Origin: Paracidovorax wautersii
GTDB taxonomy: Bacteria > Pseudomonadota > Gammaproteobacteria > Burkholderiales > Burkholderiaceae_C
DNA length: 64,000 nt
Direction: 5' to 3'
Assembly (NCBI RefSeq): GCF_900113035.1
Contig: NZ_FONX01000001.1
Location: forward strand, 310,001 to 374,000
The position numbers were made by a program, and so were the translations under genes. Shown one piece after another: positions 8,866 through 17,618 of the stretch. The notes beneath the pieces were generated by a model. That model searched no databases. It was given only the letters and a program-made list of their open reading frames with translations, and was not told where the DNA came from. Every line of letters begins with the position of its first letter. Position 1 is the stretch's first letter.

Positions 8866-10215
8866 ATGCCTTCCGAACGCACCACGGTCTTGCGCCACGC
8901 CGGCACCGTGCTGGCCGGCCAGCTGGCGGTCATGGCCTTCGGCGTGACCGACACCATCGTCGCCGGCCGCCACTCCGAAGGCGCGCTCGCCGCGCTGTCG
9001 ATCGGCTCGGCCGTGTTCATCAGCGTCTATGTGGCGCTCATGGGCGTGCTGCAGGCCCTGCTGCCGGTCTGGGCCGAGCAGCGCGGCGCGCACATGTCTT
9101 CCGCCATCGGCGTGAGCGTGCGCCAGGCGCTCTATCTGTGGCTGATCGTGACCGCGCTGGGCATGGCCGCGCTGCTGGCACCGGGCGCCCTGCTGCGCTG
9201 GACGCAGGTGCCCGAGGCGCTGCGCGGCCAGGTCGAGACCTATCTGCGCATCCTGGCCTTCGGGCTGCCGCCCGCGCTGCTGTTCCGCATCTACAGCACG
9301 CTGAACCAGGCCCTGGGCAAGCCCCAGCTGGTCACCTGGCTGCAGGTGGGCTCGCTGGCACTGAAGGTGCCGCTTTCCATCGGCTTCGCCTTCGGCGCCT
9401 TCGGGCTGCCGGCACAGGGCGCCGCGGGCTGCGCCTGGGCGACGCTGGTGGTGAACTACGCGCTGCTGGCCGTGGGCGTCTGGATGCTGCGCACGCGCTC
9501 CATGTACGCCCCGCTGGCGCTGTGGCGGCCGATGGAAAGACCCGATCTCGCGCAGCTGGCGCGGTTCGCGCGGCTGGGCGTTCCGGCGGGCCTGTCGATA
9601 CTGGTGGAGGTGACCTCGTTCTCGCTGGTGGCGCTCTTCGTCGCGCGCCAGGGCACGCTGTCGTCCGCGGCCCACCAGATCGCCTCCAACCTGGGCGCCG
9701 TGTTCTACATGGTGCCGCTGTCGCTCGCCATCGCCACCAGCGCGCGCGTGAGCTTCTGGCGCGGCGCGGGCGACGAAGCCCGGGCGCGCAGCATCGCCTG
9801 GATGGGTTTCAGGCTCGCAGCCCTGATGGGGATTGCGCTGGCAGCTACATTGTTCATAGCAAGAGAGGCCATTGCGGGCCTCTATTCGAACAACCTGCAG
9901 ATCGTCGCGCTGGCCGCGGCGATCCTGCCGCTGGTGGCCGCCTACCACCTCGCGGACGCGCTGCAGACGCTCTGCATCTTCGTGCTGCGCAGCTACCACA
10001 TCACCATCGCGCCGCTGGTGATCTACTGCCTGCTGCTCTGGGGCGGCGGGATGGCCTGCGGCTACCTGCTGGCCTACCACGGCCTGGCCGGCTGGGGCCC
10101 GTATGGCGACACGCCCGCGCCCTTCTGGGCCGCCAGCGCGATGGCGCTGGGCGTCACGGCGCTGGCCTTCGCCGGCATGCTGTGGAGAGCATTGCGCCCG
10201 TCACGGGCTGCTTGA
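8866..10215 (+). CDS. MATE-family multidrug/toxin exporter
   Basis: Multidrug and toxic compound extrusion transporter of 449 residues with about 12 membrane segments in two related halves (QLAVMAFGVTDTIVAGR in the first, STLNQALGKPQ in the middle). It is probably a cation-coupled exporter in the inner membrane; the substrate cannot be read from sequence. ATG 8866 follows the GT39-like gene by 14 bases, so the two are probably cotranscribed. A GCTA-N8-TAGC element at 9844-9860 is inside the coding region without breaking the frame. Confidence 0.88.
   Translation: MPSERTTVLRHAGTVLAGQLAVMAFGVTDTIVAGRHSEGALAALSIGSAVFISVYVALMGVLQALLPVWAEQRGAHMSSAIGVSVRQALYLWLIVTALGMAALLAPGALLRWTQVPEALRGQVETYLRILAFGLPPALLFRIYSTLNQALGKPQLVTWLQVGSLALKVPLSIGFAFGAFGLPAQGAAGCAWATLVVNYALLAVGVWMLRTRSMYAPLALWRPMERPDLAQLARFARLGVPAGLSILVEVTSFSLVALFVARQGTLSSAAHQIASNLGAVFYMVPLSLAIATSARVSFWRGAGDEARARSIAWMGFRLAALMGIALAATLFIAREAIAGLYSNNLQIVALAAAILPLVAAYHLADALQTLCIFVLRSYHITIAPLVIYCLLLWGGGMACGYLLAYHGLAGWGPYGDTPAPFWAASAMALGVTALAFAGMLWRALRPSRAA
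9844..9860. repeat. GCTAT-N7-ATAGC palindrome, copy 2 (inside the MATE gene)
   Basis: GCTACATTGTTCATAGC, 17 bp, AT-richer than its surroundings and close in sequence to the copy at 4582-4598. It is in frame and encodes ATLFIA in a membrane segment. Confidence 0.4.
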
Positions 10216-10377
10216 CCGCGCTCCTCGCCTGAGACCGAAGGCCAAGGCGAAGGCGAAGGCAAAAGACTCAGCCCACCCTCAAGGCGACCGCCGCGCCAAC
10301 GAGCCTGGACACCGGACGGGGATCAGAGCGCAGCGGCCGCGCCCGCAACCCAGCCGCGATGCGCGGCGCCCCGCCCC

Positions 10378-11748
10378 TCAGGCCGCCATATCCATCGGCG
10401 GCGCCACCTCGGCGCGTGCGACGGGCTGCAGGCGGCTGGCGGGAAAGGTCACGGAAAAGACCGAGCCCTTGCCGAGGACGCTGGAGATGTTCAATGCCGC
10501 GCCATGGCGCTGCACCACGTGCTTGACGATGGCCAGACCCAGCCCGGTGCCGCCGGTCTCGCGCGAGCGGCTGCGGTCCACGCGATAGAAGCGTTCGGTG
10601 AGGCGGGGAATGTGCTTGGCCTCGATGCCCGGCCCGGTGTCGGTCACCGCGAAGCAGCCGCGCCCGTCGCTGAGCCGCTCCCAGGTCACGCGGATGCTGC
10701 CGCCCAGGGGCGTGTAGCGCACGGCGTTGTTGACCAGATTCGACAGAGCGCTCTGCAGCTCCACGGCCGAGCCGGCGATCATTCCGGCCTCGCGCAGCTG
10801 CTGCGCGTCGGGGAAGGTGATGGCGTGTTCGCGCGACTGGCCGCTGCCCAGCACCGACGACAGCGCCCGGCCCTCATCCTCGCAGCGGCGCAGCAGCGCC
10901 TCCATGGGCATCCAGTCGTGCATGCCGGGCAAGGGGCTGCCCTCCAGGCGCGAGAGGGTCAGGAGGTCCTGCACCACGCTCTGCATGCGGGCGGCCTGCT
11001 GGGCCATCATGCCCAGATAGCGCTCGCGCTCGTCTTCCGAGAGGCGCAGCGTCTGCAGCGTCTCGACGAAGCCGGTCAGCACCGTGAGCGGCGTGCGGAT
11101 CTCGTGCGACACGTTGGCCACGAAGTCGCGCCGCATGGCTTCGGCCTGCTCCAGCGCCGTCACGTCGCGCGAGAGCAGCAGCTTGCGCCCGTCGCCGTAG
11201 GGGTGCAGATGCACCGAGATGCGCACCGGCCGCGAGGCCGTGCTCTCGCGGCCCTGCAGGGCCACGCCGTGCGAGAAGTCGTGGCCCGCGTAGTAGGCCG
11301 TGAAGTCGGGGTCGCGCACCAGGTTGCCGATGGTCTGCAGCATGTCGCGATCGACGTCGAAGCCCAGGTGCGAGGCGGCGGTCTGGTTGCACCACTCGAT
11401 GCGGCCCTGCGCATCCAGCAGCACCACGCCGTTGGGCGACGCCTGCAGCGCCTCCAGGATCTCGGCGGTGCGGCGCTCGCTGCTCTGGATCTGCTGGTCG
11501 CGCAGGCGCAGCACGCGGCGCGCGCGATCGGCGACCTCGCCCCAGCTGCCGCGCAGCCTCGGGGCGCGATCGAGTTCGCCATTGCGCAGCCAGGCCAGCA
11601 CCTGGATGCTGCGCCACCAGTCCCAGGCGAAACAGATCCAGGCCGCGATGGCGGCGCCGAACAGCGCCCCCAGTTCCCCCCCCTGCCACCAGCCCAGGCC
11701 AGCCCCCGAGAGTTGGCACAGCAGAAATAGGACGAATCTCGAAAGCAT
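10378..11748 (-). CDS. phoR: Phosphate regulon sensor kinase PhoR
   Basis: Inner-membrane histidine kinase that with PhoB controls the phosphate regulon through PstSCAB/PhoU. 456 residues from ATG 11748 (a TTG 57 bases upstream is possible). Two N-terminal hydrophobic segments (about 1-45), a PAS domain (EILEALQASPNGVVLLDAQG), the DHp H-box FVANVSHEIRTPLTVLTGF with the phospho-His near 216, and HATPase boxes NLVNNAVRYTP, DTGPGIE and GGTGLGLAIVKHVVQRHGA. Last gene of the pst-pho cluster, 149 bases after phoB with a hairpin between them. Convergent with the MATE gene; the gap 10216-10377 holds only short GGCGAA repeats. Confidence 0.95.
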   Translation of the reverse strand: MLSRFVLFLLCQLSGAGLGWWQGGELGALFGAAIAAWICFAWDWWRSIQVLAWLRNGELDRAPRLRGSWGEVADRARRVLRLRDQQIQSSERRTAEILEALQASPNGVVLLDAQGRIEWCNQTAASHLGFDVDRDMLQTIGNLVRDPDFTAYYAGHDFSHGVALQGRESTASRPVRISVHLHPYGDGRKLLLSRDVTALEQAEAMRRDFVANVSHEIRTPLTVLTGFVETLQTLRLSEDERERYLGMMAQQAARMQSVVQDLLTLSRLEGSPLPGMHDWMPMEALLRRCEDEGRALSSVLGSGQSREHAITFPDAQQLREAGMIAGSAVELQSALSNLVNNAVRYTPLGGSIRVTWERLSDGRGCFAVTDTGPGIEAKHIPRLTERFYRVDRSRSRETGGTGLGLAIVKHVVQRHGAALNISSVLGKGSVFSVTFPASRLQPVARAEVAPPMDMAA

Positions 11749-11810
11749 GGCGGGACTATGGGGCGAATGATGAAAAAGACGAAACGTGCAGGCGGAGCGG
11801 CTCAAACGGC

Positions 11811-11830
11811 GCAGCCCCGCGAGGGGCTGC
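11811..11830 (-). terminator. Hairpin in the phoB-phoR intergenic region
   Basis: Perfect GCAGCCCC / GGGGCTGC stem with a 4-base loop. It lacks a U-run on the minus strand, so it more likely attenuates or protects mRNA ends between phoB and phoR than fully terminates. Confidence 0.4.
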
Positions 11831-11897
11831 CGAAATGCCTTTCAGGCGCAGGCCCGGGCCACGCTGCACCGCCGCAGGCGGCCCGGCAGCAGCGGCC

Positions 11898-12605
11898 TCA
11901 GGCGCGCATCAGCCGCTGGGGCTGCGCGGTCAGCCGGTAGCCCGCGCCGCGCACGGTCTCCACCATCGCGCCCGCGGCGCCCAGCGCTTCGCGCAGGCGT
12001 TTGACATGCACGTCCACCGTTCGTTCCTCGATGAAGACATGGTCGCCCCACACCTTGTCGAGCAGCTGCGCACGGCTGTGGACGCGCTCGGAGTGCGTCA
12101 TGAGGTAGTGCAGCAGCTTGAACTCGGTCGGCCCGACCTTGATCGGCTGGCCCTGGTAGGTCACGCGGTAGGTGGCCGCATCCAGCACCAGCTCGGCGAT
12201 GGTCACGCTCTCGCCGGCCTGCTCCGGCGCACGGCGGCGCAGCACCGCGCGGATGCGGGCCAGCAGCTCCTGCGTGGAAAAGGGCTTGGTGATGTAGTCG
12301 TCCGCGCCGGCATCCAGCCCGGCGACCTTGTCGGGCTCGTCGCCGCGCGCGGTCAGCATCAGGATGGGGATGGGCTTGGTGCGGCTGTCGGCGCGCCATT
12401 TGCGGGCCAGCTGCAGGCCGCTCTGGCCGGGGAGCATCCAGTCCAGCAGGATGACGTCGGGCAGCACGGCGTCGAGCTCGCGCTGGGCCGATTCGCCATC
12501 TTCCGCCCAGATGGGCGAGAAGCCGTTGTGGCGCAGGTTCACGGCGATGAGCTCGGCGATCGCCGACTCATCTTCCACGATCAACACCCGGGGTAGTTTC
12601 TTCAT
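11898..12605 (-). CDS. phoB: Phosphate regulon response regulator PhoB
   Basis: OmpR/PhoB-type regulator of 235 residues. Receiver domain with acidic pocket E11/D12 and phosphoacceptor D55 in VILLDWMLPG, conserved Thr (LMLTAR) and Lys (YITKPF). C-terminal winged helix with GPTEFKLLHYLM and the recognition region EERTVDVHVKRLREAL. Activates promoters with tandem TGTCA half-sites, several of which are in this window. It starts 16 bases after phoU with a TGAGGC ribosome site. Confidence 0.97.
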   Translation of the reverse strand: MKKLPRVLIVEDESAIAELIAVNLRHNGFSPIWAEDGESAQRELDAVLPDVILLDWMLPGQSGLQLARKWRADSRTKPIPILMLTARGDEPDKVAGLDAGADDYITKPFSTQELLARIRAVLRRRAPEQAGESVTIAELVLDAATYRVTYQGQPIKVGPTEFKLLHYLMTHSERVHSRAQLLDKVWGDHVFIEERTVDVHVKRLREALGAAGAMVETVRGAGYRLTAQPQRLMRA

Positions 12606-12621
12606 GCGATGCCTCAGGCTT

Positions 12622-13323
12622 TCACAGCACGGTCGATTCGATCTCGTCGAGCGTGGTGTGGCGCACGTCCTTGCCCTTGACGAGATAGATGATCAGTTCC
12701 GCCACGTTCTTGGAATGGTCGCCGATGCGCTCGATGGCCTTGGCCAGGAACAGCAGGTCCAGGCTGGCGGAAATGGTACGCGGGTCTTCCATCATGTAGG
12801 TGATGAGCTTGCGCACGAAGCCGTCGAACTCCTGGTCGATCAGGTCGTCTTCCTTGAGGATGGCGACCGCCGCCTTGGTGTCCAGCCGGGCGAAGGCGTC
12901 CAGCGCCTTGCGCAGCAGGCCCGAGGCCAGATCGGCGGCCACGCGCAGGTCGGTCGTGGGCAGGGAGCGGGCGGCGCCGCTCTCGATGATGGACTTGACC
13001 ATGCGCGCCATCTTGGTGGCTTCGTCGCCCATGCGCTCCAGGTTGGCCGTGGCCTTGGAGAAGGCGATCAGCAGGCGCAGGTCGCGTGCCGTGGGCTGGC
13101 GGCGGGCGATGATGGAGGAGAGCTCATGGTCGATCTCGACCTCCAGGGCGTTCACGCGGACCTCGATGGATTCGACCTGCGAGGCGGATTCCACGCTGAA
13201 CTGCGACAGCGCATAGACGGCCTGGCGGATCTGGGACTCGACGAGGCCGCCCAGTTCCATCACGCGTGCGGAGATGTTGTTGAGTTCGCTGTCGAACTGG
13301 GAAGAGAGGTGTTTTTCTGTCAT
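12622..13323 (-). CDS. phoU: Phosphate signalling regulator PhoU
   Basis: Peripheral protein that links the PstSCAB transporter to PhoR and restrains phosphate uptake and signalling. 233 residues from ATG 13323, chosen because GGAGG lies 7 bases upstream. Two PhoU helical repeats are visible; each has the acidic/hydrophobic E/DxxxD pattern of metal-binding three-helix bundles (AFSKATANLERMGDEATKMA and FLAKAIERIGDHSKNVAEL). Located between pstB and phoB on the same strand. Confidence 0.96.
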   Translation of the reverse strand: MTEKHLSSQFDSELNNISARVMELGGLVESQIRQAVYALSQFSVESASQVESIEVRVNALEVEIDHELSSIIARRQPTARDLRLLIAFSKATANLERMGDEATKMARMVKSIIESGAARSLPTTDLRVAADLASGLLRKALDAFARLDTKAAVAILKEDDLIDQEFDGFVRKLITYMMEDPRTISASLDLLFLAKAIERIGDHSKNVAELIIYLVKGKDVRHTTLDEIESTVL

Positions 13324-13405
13324 GGCATTGCCTCCTGCCAGGCCCTGGCGGGCCGGCACATGGAAAGGGGAGCGGCACGGCCGCGCACGGCCGGCCGCAT
13401 GTTCT

Positions 13406-14188
13406 TCAGCCGAAACGGCCGGTGATGTAGTCCTCGGTTTCCTTGCGCTGCGGCTTGAAGAACATCTGTTCCGTCTCGCCGAACTCCACCAGGTCGCCCA
13501 GGTACATGTAGGCGGTGTAGTCGCTGCAGCGTGCGGCCTGCTGCATGTTGTGGGTCACGATGACCACGGTGTAGTCGTTCTTCAGCTCGGCGATCAGCTC
13601 TTCGACCTTGGCGGTGGAGATCGGGTCCAGCGCGGAGCACGGCTCGTCGAGCAGCAGCACTTCGGGCTTGATGGCGATGCCGCGGGCGATGCACAGACGC
13701 TGCTGCTGGCCGCCGGACAGGCCCGAGCCGCTCTGGCCCAGCTTGTCCTTGACTTCGTTCCACAGCGCCGCCTTGCGCAGCGCCCATTCCACGCGGTCGT
13801 CCATGTCGGTGGCGTTCAGGCTCTCGAACAGCTTCACGCCGAAGGCGATGTTGTCGTAGATGGACATCGGGAACGGCGTGGGCTTCTGGAACACCATGCC
13901 GACCTTGGCACGGATCAGGGCCACGTCCTGCTTGCTGGTCAGCAGGTTCTCGCCGTCCAGCACGATCTGGCCTTCGGCGCGCTGCTCGGGATAGAGCTCG
14001 AACATGCGGTTGAAGGTGCGCAGCAGCGTGGACTTGCCGCAGCCCGACGGGCCGATGAAGGCCGTGACCTTGTTCTCGGGGATGTCGAGGTTGATGCCCT
14101 TGAGGGCGTGGAACTTGCCGTAGTAGAAGTTCAGGTCACGCACCGTGATCTTGGACGCGACGGGCGGAGCATTTTTTTGGAGAGGCAT
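13406..14188 (-). CDS. pstB: Phosphate ABC transporter ATP-binding protein PstB
   Basis: ATPase of the high-affinity phosphate importer. 260 residues. Walker [10 protein letters not shown] near 46-54, signature [16 protein letters not shown], Walker [14 protein letters not shown] and H-loop [12 protein letters not shown] are all intact. Begins 27 bases after pstA and is followed by phoU after 82 bases. Confidence 0.97.
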   Translation of the reverse strand: MPLQKNAPPVASKITVRDLNFYYGKFHALKGINLDIPENKVTAFIGPSGCGKSTLLRTFNRMFELYPEQRAEGQIVLDGENLLTSKQDVALIRAKVGMVFQKPTPFPMSIYDNIAFGVKLFESLNATDMDDRVEWALRKAALWNEVKDKLGQSGSGLSGGQQQRLCIARGIAIKPEVLLLDEPCSALDPISTAKVEELIAELKNDYTVVIVTHNMQQAARCSDYTAYMYLGDLVEFGETEQMFFKPQRKETEDYITGRFG

Positions 14189-14215
14189 GATGTCTTTTCC
14201 CTGAAATGGGCTGCT

Positions 14216-15106
14216 TTATTTTTGGCGCGTCAGCACACGGGCCAGGATGTTGAGGCCGAGGACCGCGACGGTGATCAGGAACACGCCGGCCCAGGCCAGC
14301 TGTTGCCAGTTCTCGTAGGGGCTCATGGCGAACTTGAAGATCGTCACGGGCAGGCTGGCCATGGGCTTGGACAGGTCGGCATTCCAGAACTGGTTGTTCA
14401 GCGCGGTGAAGAGCAGCGGCGCGGTTTCGCCGGCGATGCGGGCCACGGCCAGCAGCACGCCGGTGATCACGCCGGCACGGGCGGCGCGCAGCGTCACCAT
14501 GATGATGACCTTCCACTTGGGCGTGCCCAGGGCGTAGGCGGCCTCGCGCAGGCTGGAGGGCACGAGCGTCAGCATGTTCTCGGTGGTGCGGATCACCACG
14601 GGGATCACGATGAGCGCGAGCGCCAGGATGCCGGCGTAGGCCGAGAAGCTCTTGAACTGCGCCACGACCACCGTATAGACGAACAGGCCGATCACGATGC
14701 TGGGCGCCGACAGCAGGATGTCGTTGACGAAGCGGGTGGCCGACGCGAGCCAGCTTTGCGTTTCGTATTCCGCCAGATAGACGCCCGCCATGATGCCGAT
14801 GGGCGTGCCCACGAAGGTCGCCAGCAGCACCATCACGAACGAGCCGAAGATGGCGTTGGAGATGCCGCCGATCTCGTTGGGCGGAGGCGTCATCTGCGTG
14901 AACAGGGCGATGCTCATGCCGCCCAGGCCCAGGCGCACGGTCTCCCAGAGGATCCAGACCAGCCAGAACACGCCGAACACCATCGCGACGAGCGACAGCG
15001 TGAGGGCGATCTGGTTCAGGCGCTTGCGGGTGTTGTAGCGGCCCTGGCGCACCTTCTGCAGCTCGGCTGCGGAGATGAGTTGTTGCGAAGTGGTGCTCAT
15101 GTTCAC
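14216..15106 (-). CDS. pstA: Phosphate ABC transporter permease PstA
   Basis: Inner-membrane permease, 296 residues with six hydrophobic segments and the ABC-permease coupling region [16 protein letters not shown]. The GTG at 15106 is preferred: it overlaps the pstC stop as GTGA and has AAGGAG 7 bases upstream. An ATG two codons later (15100) would place that site too far away. Forms the membrane pore with PstC. Confidence 0.95.
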   Translation of the reverse strand: MNMSTTSQQLISAAELQKVRQGRYNTRKRLNQIALTLSLVAMVFGVFWLVWILWETVRLGLGGMSIALFTQMTPPPNEIGGISNAIFGSFVMVLLATFVGTPIGIMAGVYLAEYETQSWLASATRFVNDILLSAPSIVIGLFVYTVVVAQFKSFSAYAGILALALIVIPVVIRTTENMLTLVPSSLREAAYALGTPKWKVIIMVTLRAARAGVITGVLLAVARIAGETAPLLFTALNNQFWNADLSKPMASLPVTIFKFAMSPYENWQQLAWAGVFLITVAVLGLNILARVLTRQK

Positions 15107-16074
15107 GACCGTGCTCCTTCACTCTTCTTCAGGCGCGACAGCAGCACCTTGGACAGGGCCAGCACGACGAAGGTGATGAAGAACAGCACCAGGCCCAGAT
15201 AGATCAGCGATGCCTGGTGCAGGCCTTCGCCGGCTTCGGCGAATTCGTTGGCCAGCGCCGACGTGATGCTGTTGGCCGCCTCGAAGATCGAGAGTGAGTT
15301 GAGCTGGTTCATGTTGCCGATCACGAAGGTGACGGCCATGGTCTCGCCCAGTGCACGGCCCAGGCCGAGCATGACGCCGCCCAGCACGCCGGTCTTGGTG
15401 TAGGGCAGAACGACCTTCCACACCACTTCCCAGGTGGTGGAGCCCAGGCCGTAGGCCGATTCCTTGAGCAGCGCGGGCGTGACTTCGAACACGTCGCGCA
15501 TCACCGCCGCGATGAACGGGATGATCATGATGGCCAGGATGATGCCGGCCGACAGGATGCCGATGCCGACCGGGGGGCCCGACACGAACGCGCCCAGGTA
15601 GGGCACGCCCGAGAGGAGCGACTGCAGCGGCTGCTGCACGTAGGTGGCCAGGATGGGGCCGAACACCATCAGGCCCCACATGCCATAGACGATGGAAGGC
15701 ACCGCCGCCAGCAGTTCAATGGCCGTGCCCAGCGGGCGCTTGAGCCAGGCCGGGGACAGCTCCGTCAGGAAGAGCGCGATGCCGAAGCTGACCGGCACGG
15801 CGATCAGCAAGGCGATGAAGGACGTGGCCAGCGTGCCGTAGATCATGACCAGGCCGCCGTATTCCTCCTGCACCGGGTCCCAGACGCTGCTCGTCAGAAA
15901 GCCCAGGCCGTACTTCTCGATGGCGGGCCAGGCGCCCACCACCAGCGAGGCGAGGATGCCGAGCAGGAGGGCGAGCGTCAGCAACGCAGCGCCGCGCGCC
16001 AGCAGACCGAAGATACGGTCGGCCAGCACGCCGGAGATCAGGGGGGAGCGGGATGGAGGAGTCGTCCGTGACAT
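15103..16074 (-). CDS. pstC: Phosphate ABC transporter permease PstC
   Basis: Inner-membrane permease, 323 residues with six hydrophobic segments and the coupling region [20 protein letters not shown] 16074 is chosen because GGGAGGGGG lies 8 bases upstream; in-frame starts at 16116 and 16188 lack one, and the latter would lie close to the 16163-16180 hairpin. Coupled to pstA by a 4-base overlap. Confidence 0.95.
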   Translation of the reverse strand: MSRTTPPSRSPLISGVLADRIFGLLARGAALLTLALLLGILASLVVGAWPAIEKYGLGFLTSSVWDPVQEEYGGLVMIYGTLATSFIALLIAVPVSFGIALFLTELSPAWLKRPLGTAIELLAAVPSIVYGMWGLMVFGPILATYVQQPLQSLLSGVPYLGAFVSGPPVGIGILSAGIILAIMIIPFIAAVMRDVFEVTPALLKESAYGLGSTTWEVVWKVVLPYTKTGVLGGVMLGLGRALGETMAVTFVIGNMNQLNSLSIFEAANSITSALANEFAEAGEGLHQASLIYLGLVLFFITFVVLALSKVLLSRLKKSEGARS

Positions 16075-16162
16075 ACCGGACACCCCCTCCCGGGACGTCG
16101 TCTGTTGGACAGGCATCGTAGTGGACACGTCTGGGCCTTGTTGTGTGGGATAGGACAAAGAA

Positions 16163-16180
16163 GGCCCGCCGAAGCGGGCC
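16163..16180 (-). terminator. UUCG-capped hairpin between pstS and pstC
   Basis: On the minus strand GGCCCGC-TTCG-GCGGGCC, a 7-bp stem closed by a C(UUCG)G tetraloop and followed by TTCTTTG. It lies 16 bases after the pstS stop (stop at 16196). It is probably a partial terminator or 3' stabiliser that lets the binding protein be made in excess over the permease. Confidence 0.65.
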
Positions 16181-16195
16181 CTTTGCATTCGGGAT

Positions 16196-17236
16196 TTACT
16201 TCAGCGAGACCGGCTTGCCGGAAGTGTCCTTGATCTCACCCCAGGACTTCATGATCACGCTCTTGACGGTGTCGGGCATGGGCACGTAGTCCAGGTCGAT
16301 CGCCGTCTTGTCGCCGTGCTGGTAGGCCCACTCGAAGAACTTCAGCGAGGTGGTGGCCTGGGCAGGCTTGTCCTGCACCTTCTGCATCACGATGAAGGTG
16401 GCGCCGGTGATGGGCCAGGAGGCCTTGCCGGGCTGGTTCGTCAGGATCTGGTAGAAGCTCTTGGCCCAGTCGGCGCCGGCGGCAGCGGCCTTGAAGGCGT
16501 CGTCGTCAGGAGAGACGAAGGCGCCATCGGCGTTCTGCAGCTGCACGTAGGTCAGCTTGTTCTGCTTGACGTAGGCGTACTCGACGTAGCCGATCGAGTT
16601 GGGCAGGCGGCCGACGAAGGCGGCGACGCCTTCGTTGCCCTTGCCACCCGCACCGGTGGGCCAGTTCACGGCCGTGCCTTCGCCGACCTTGCTCTTCCAC
16701 TCGGCGTTCACCTTGCTCAGGTAGTTCGTGAAGATGAAGCTGGTGCCCGAGCCGTCGGCGCGGCGCACGGGGGCGATGGCTGCGTCGGGCAGGTTCACGC
16801 CGGCGTTCAGCGCCTTGATGGCCGGATCGTTCCAGTGGGTGATCTTGCCCAGGTAGATGTCGCCCAGGACCTGGCCGGTCAGCTTGATCTGGCCGGGCTG
16901 GATGCCCTTGATGTTGACCACGGGCACCACGCCGCCGATCACGGTGGGGAACTGCACCAGGCCCTTCTTGACCAGGTCTTCGTCCTTGACGGGAGCGTCG
17001 GAAGCGCCGAAGTCCACCGTCTTCGCCTCGATCTGACGCAGGCCGGCGCCGGAACCGACGGACTGGTAGTTGATCTTCACGCCCGTGGCCTTGTTGTAGT
17101 CAGCGGCCCACTTGGAATACAGGGGAGCCGGAAAGCTGGCACCGGCGCCGGTGGCTTCCTGCTGGGCGTAGGCGCCAGAGAAGGCGCCAGCCGCCACGAC
17201 ACCAGCAACCAGGACACGAATCGCAGACAGTTTCAT
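16196..17236 (-). CDS. pstS: Periplasmic phosphate-binding protein PstS
   Basis: Substrate-binding protein of the Pst importer, 346 residues. Signal peptide 1-24 with predicted cleavage AYA/QQ. Phosphate-binding segments [29 protein letters not shown] and [16 protein letters not shown] are typical of PstS. An AGAGG ribosome site precedes ATG 17236. First gene of pstSCAB-phoUBR. A PhoB-box-like sequence is 53 bases upstream of the start. Confidence 0.97.
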   Translation of the reverse strand: MKLSAIRVLVAGVVAAGAFSGAYAQQEATGAGASFPAPLYSKWAADYNKATGVKINYQSVGSGAGLRQIEAKTVDFGASDAPVKDEDLVKKGLVQFPTVIGGVVPVVNIKGIQPGQIKLTGQVLGDIYLGKITHWNDPAIKALNAGVNLPDAAIAPVRRADGSGTSFIFTNYLSKVNAEWKSKVGEGTAVNWPTGAGGKGNEGVAAFVGRLPNSIGYVEYAYVKQNKLTYVQLQNADGAFVSPDDDAFKAAAAGADWAKSFYQILTNQPGKASWPITGATFIVMQKVQDKPAQATTSLKFFEWAYQHGDKTAIDLDYVPMPDTVKSVIMKSWGEIKDTSGKPVSLK

Positions 17237-17288
17237 GAAGAGACCTCTTGGGTTGGAAAAATCAATGCCGCGACTCTATGGCTGCTTT

Positions 17289-17306
17289 GTGACACAAGGA
17301 TGACAA
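17289..17306 (-). promoter_or_regulatory. Pho box of pstS
   Basis: On the minus strand TTGTCATCCTTGTGTCAC, 13 of 18 to the Pho box consensus CTGTCATAAATCTGTCAY, with TGTCA half-sites exactly 11 bp apart. A CATAGA -10-like box follows after 8 bp (17275-17280). Confidence 0.65.
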
Positions 17307-17354
17307 ACAAAGCCCTCGTCACAGAGGGAGCCCCCCCTGGAAGATGACACGGAA

Positions 17355-17372
17355 CCGTCATAAAGCTGTCGT
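17355..17372 (+). promoter_or_regulatory. Pho box facing ppx
   Basis: CCGTCATAAAGCTGTCGT on the plus strand, 15 of 18 to the Pho box consensus, half-sites 11 bp apart. It points away from pstS towards ppx. The remainder of 17237-17618 shows no gene; a GTG (17406) and an ATG (17502) in frame with ppx are alternative starts. Confidence 0.65.
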
Positions 17373-17618
17373 GTTAGCTGCTTAGTCTTCGGGCATGGCA
17401 GTTGTGTGAAAGCCCCCTTTTCCGCAACCTGCGCCCCTCCCTCTCGCCATGCCCGGCCCAAGGCCACCTCCCCCACTCCACCGCAGCAAGGGTCAGCAAC
17501 GATGAGCGTCGTCACCACCGGCAGGCCGCCCGCGCGCAGGAAGGCGGACGCCGCCCGGAACAGCCCGGAGCTGGTGCTATGCTGGCCCGACAAAAGAAAC
17601 AGCGCTCTGCGCCTACCC

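Noticed and set aside
17406-17618. Longer ppx protein starting at GTG 17406 or ATG 17502
   Set aside because: The added residues are Pro/Ala/Arg-rich and unlike the family, whose conserved N-terminus begins at 17619.
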